DNA of 7,343 nucleotides, from assembly GCA_001873755.1 (NCBI GenBank), contig MNZT01000058.1:1-7343 (forward strand), in the 5' to 3' direction. The DNA comes from Candidatus Wirthbacteria bacterium CG2_30_54_11. GTDB taxonomy: Bacteria; Patescibacteriota; CG2-30-54-11. The translations under genes were made by a program, and so were the position numbers. Positions 7,065-7,343 of the stretch are shown piece by piece (positions within the stretch are counted from its first letter, which is position 1; each line of letters begins with the position of its first letter). The notes beneath the pieces are model-generated. The model had not been told where the DNA came from, ran no database searches, and worked only from the letters and a program-made list of their open reading frames with translations.

Positions 7065-7091
7065 GGAGATTCCCGCCTCCGCGGGAATGCC
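7065..7091 (-). repeat. REP-like hairpin, copy 2, inverted
   Basis: On the minus strand it has an 8-base stem (ATTCCCGC, GCGGGAAT) with the same GGAG loop as copy 1. Of six differences between the copies, four form two paired changes that keep the stem intact (C-G to T-A and T-A to C-G). It ends 15 bases from the stop of the transposase fragment. The two inverted copies, 33 bases apart, have the layout of a REP doublet. Confidence 0.75.
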
Positions 7092-7106
7092 TGTTAAAGG
7101 GAAAAG

Positions 7107-7343
7107 TCAAGAAGCAGACATCGAGGGCGAGAGCAAATCCATCTGCTGAGCCAGGATAGTTGGATCATACGATGTACCAGTTTTCAGGCAATAATAGGCA
7201 ATCCGTAGCACCTTTTTTCCGATGATCGTTAGCGCCTCCACATGAGATCTGCCTTTGGTTTTTTTGAGGTAGTAGTAATACCGATTAAACGCATCATCGC
7301 GCATGTAGGCTCCCCAGCCAGCCGTGTAGTTTCTCTTCCGCAA
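7107..7343 (-). CDS. IS110-family transposase, C-terminal fragment (cut by window edge)
   Basis: The frame is open from the right edge to a TGA at 7107-7109, giving 78 residues plus stop; the gene continues outside the window, and the first codon seen (TTG) is probably internal. The segment AFNRYYYYLKKTKGRSHVEA, followed by IIGKKVLRIAYYCLKTGTSYDP, resembles the C-terminal end of Transposase_20, where IS110 members have a long helix, an ARKLL-like motif and a closing K-G-x-x-YDP. IS110 enzymes combine a RuvC-like DEDD domain with a serine-bearing C-terminal domain and are guided by a bridge RNA from the element end; those catalytic parts are outside the window. Base composition is lower in G+C (about 46% over 7141-7320 by hand) than in the purine genes, fitting acquired DNA. 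Whether the element is intact cannot be judged here. Confidence 0.72.
   Translation of the reverse strand: MRKRNYTAGWGAYMRDDAFNRYYYYLKKTKGRSHVEALTIIGKKVLRIAYYCLKTGTSYDPTILAQQMDLLSPSMSAS

Larger units (their letters stand above)
6971..7106. other. Intergenic gap upstream of mvaD; no convincing promoter
   Basis: These 136 bases separate the transposase stop from the mvaD start and are the only place in the window where a promoter for the seven-gene run could lie. Apart from the two hairpin copies and the mvaD ribosome binding site, I see little. A TTGTCA on the minus strand (rc of 7032-7037) resembles a -35 box, but no matching -10 lies at normal distance. I found no purine riboswitch core or PurR-like operator. 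Transcription may start further upstream, outside the window. Confidence 0.5.

Noticed and set aside
7005..7091. Hairpin pair as a CRISPR repeat-spacer unit
   Set aside because: Only two copies, in opposite orientations and with six differences; CRISPR repeats are direct and nearly identical.
6961..7159. Two short plus-strand frames across the gap upstream of mvaD
   Set aside because: They are made mostly of hairpin repeat sequence, have no ribosome binding site I would trust, and show no recognisable protein features.

Overview
The window looks like chromosomal DNA of a bacterium: tightly packed genes with Shine-Dalgarno sites, all read from the minus strand. Hand counts give about 62% G+C in part of purB and about 46% in the transposase fragment at the right edge. 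I cannot name the organism. A mevalonate-pathway decarboxylase, a two-helix membrane protein of a type I associate with uncultivated lineages, and short palindromic repeats would fit a candidate-phylum genome, but that is a weak inference.

Layout in transcription order (right to left). 7107-7343 is the C-terminal end of an IS110-type transposase that runs off the window. 6971-7106 is a 136-base gap holding two copies of a small hairpin repeat in opposite orientations. Then comes a run of seven genes: mvaD (diphosphomevalonate decarboxylase, 5975-6970), a purC-purE fusion (4602-5978), purA (3351-4589), an 87-residue two-helix membrane protein (3084-3347), purB (1703-3052), a DUF554 membrane protein (971-1657) and purD (1-961, missing its C-terminus). 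Junctions are -4, 12, 3, 31, 45 and 9 bases, so one transcript is likely. The 45-base junction after purB carries a perfect 28-base palindrome whose arm supplies the purB stop codon.

The cluster covers much of purine synthesis. PurD makes GAR. The fusion protein carries out AIR to CAIR to SAICAR. PurB splits SAICAR and also adenylosuccinate. PurA makes adenylosuccinate from IMP. The PurE half has class II (animal and spirochaete type) signatures, so AIR is probably carboxylated directly with CO2 and PurK should not be needed. The PurC half is the long fungal ADE1 type, so the fusion resembles animal PAICS in order but was probably assembled independently. purF, purN/T, purL/Q/S, purM and purH are not in the window.

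The points most worth a second look are the PurC-PurE fusion, the repeat that ends purB, the covarying hairpin pair next to the transposase, and the unexplained membrane proteins inside a purine operon. I found no CRISPR array, RNA gene, convincing promoter, riboswitch or intrinsic terminator.
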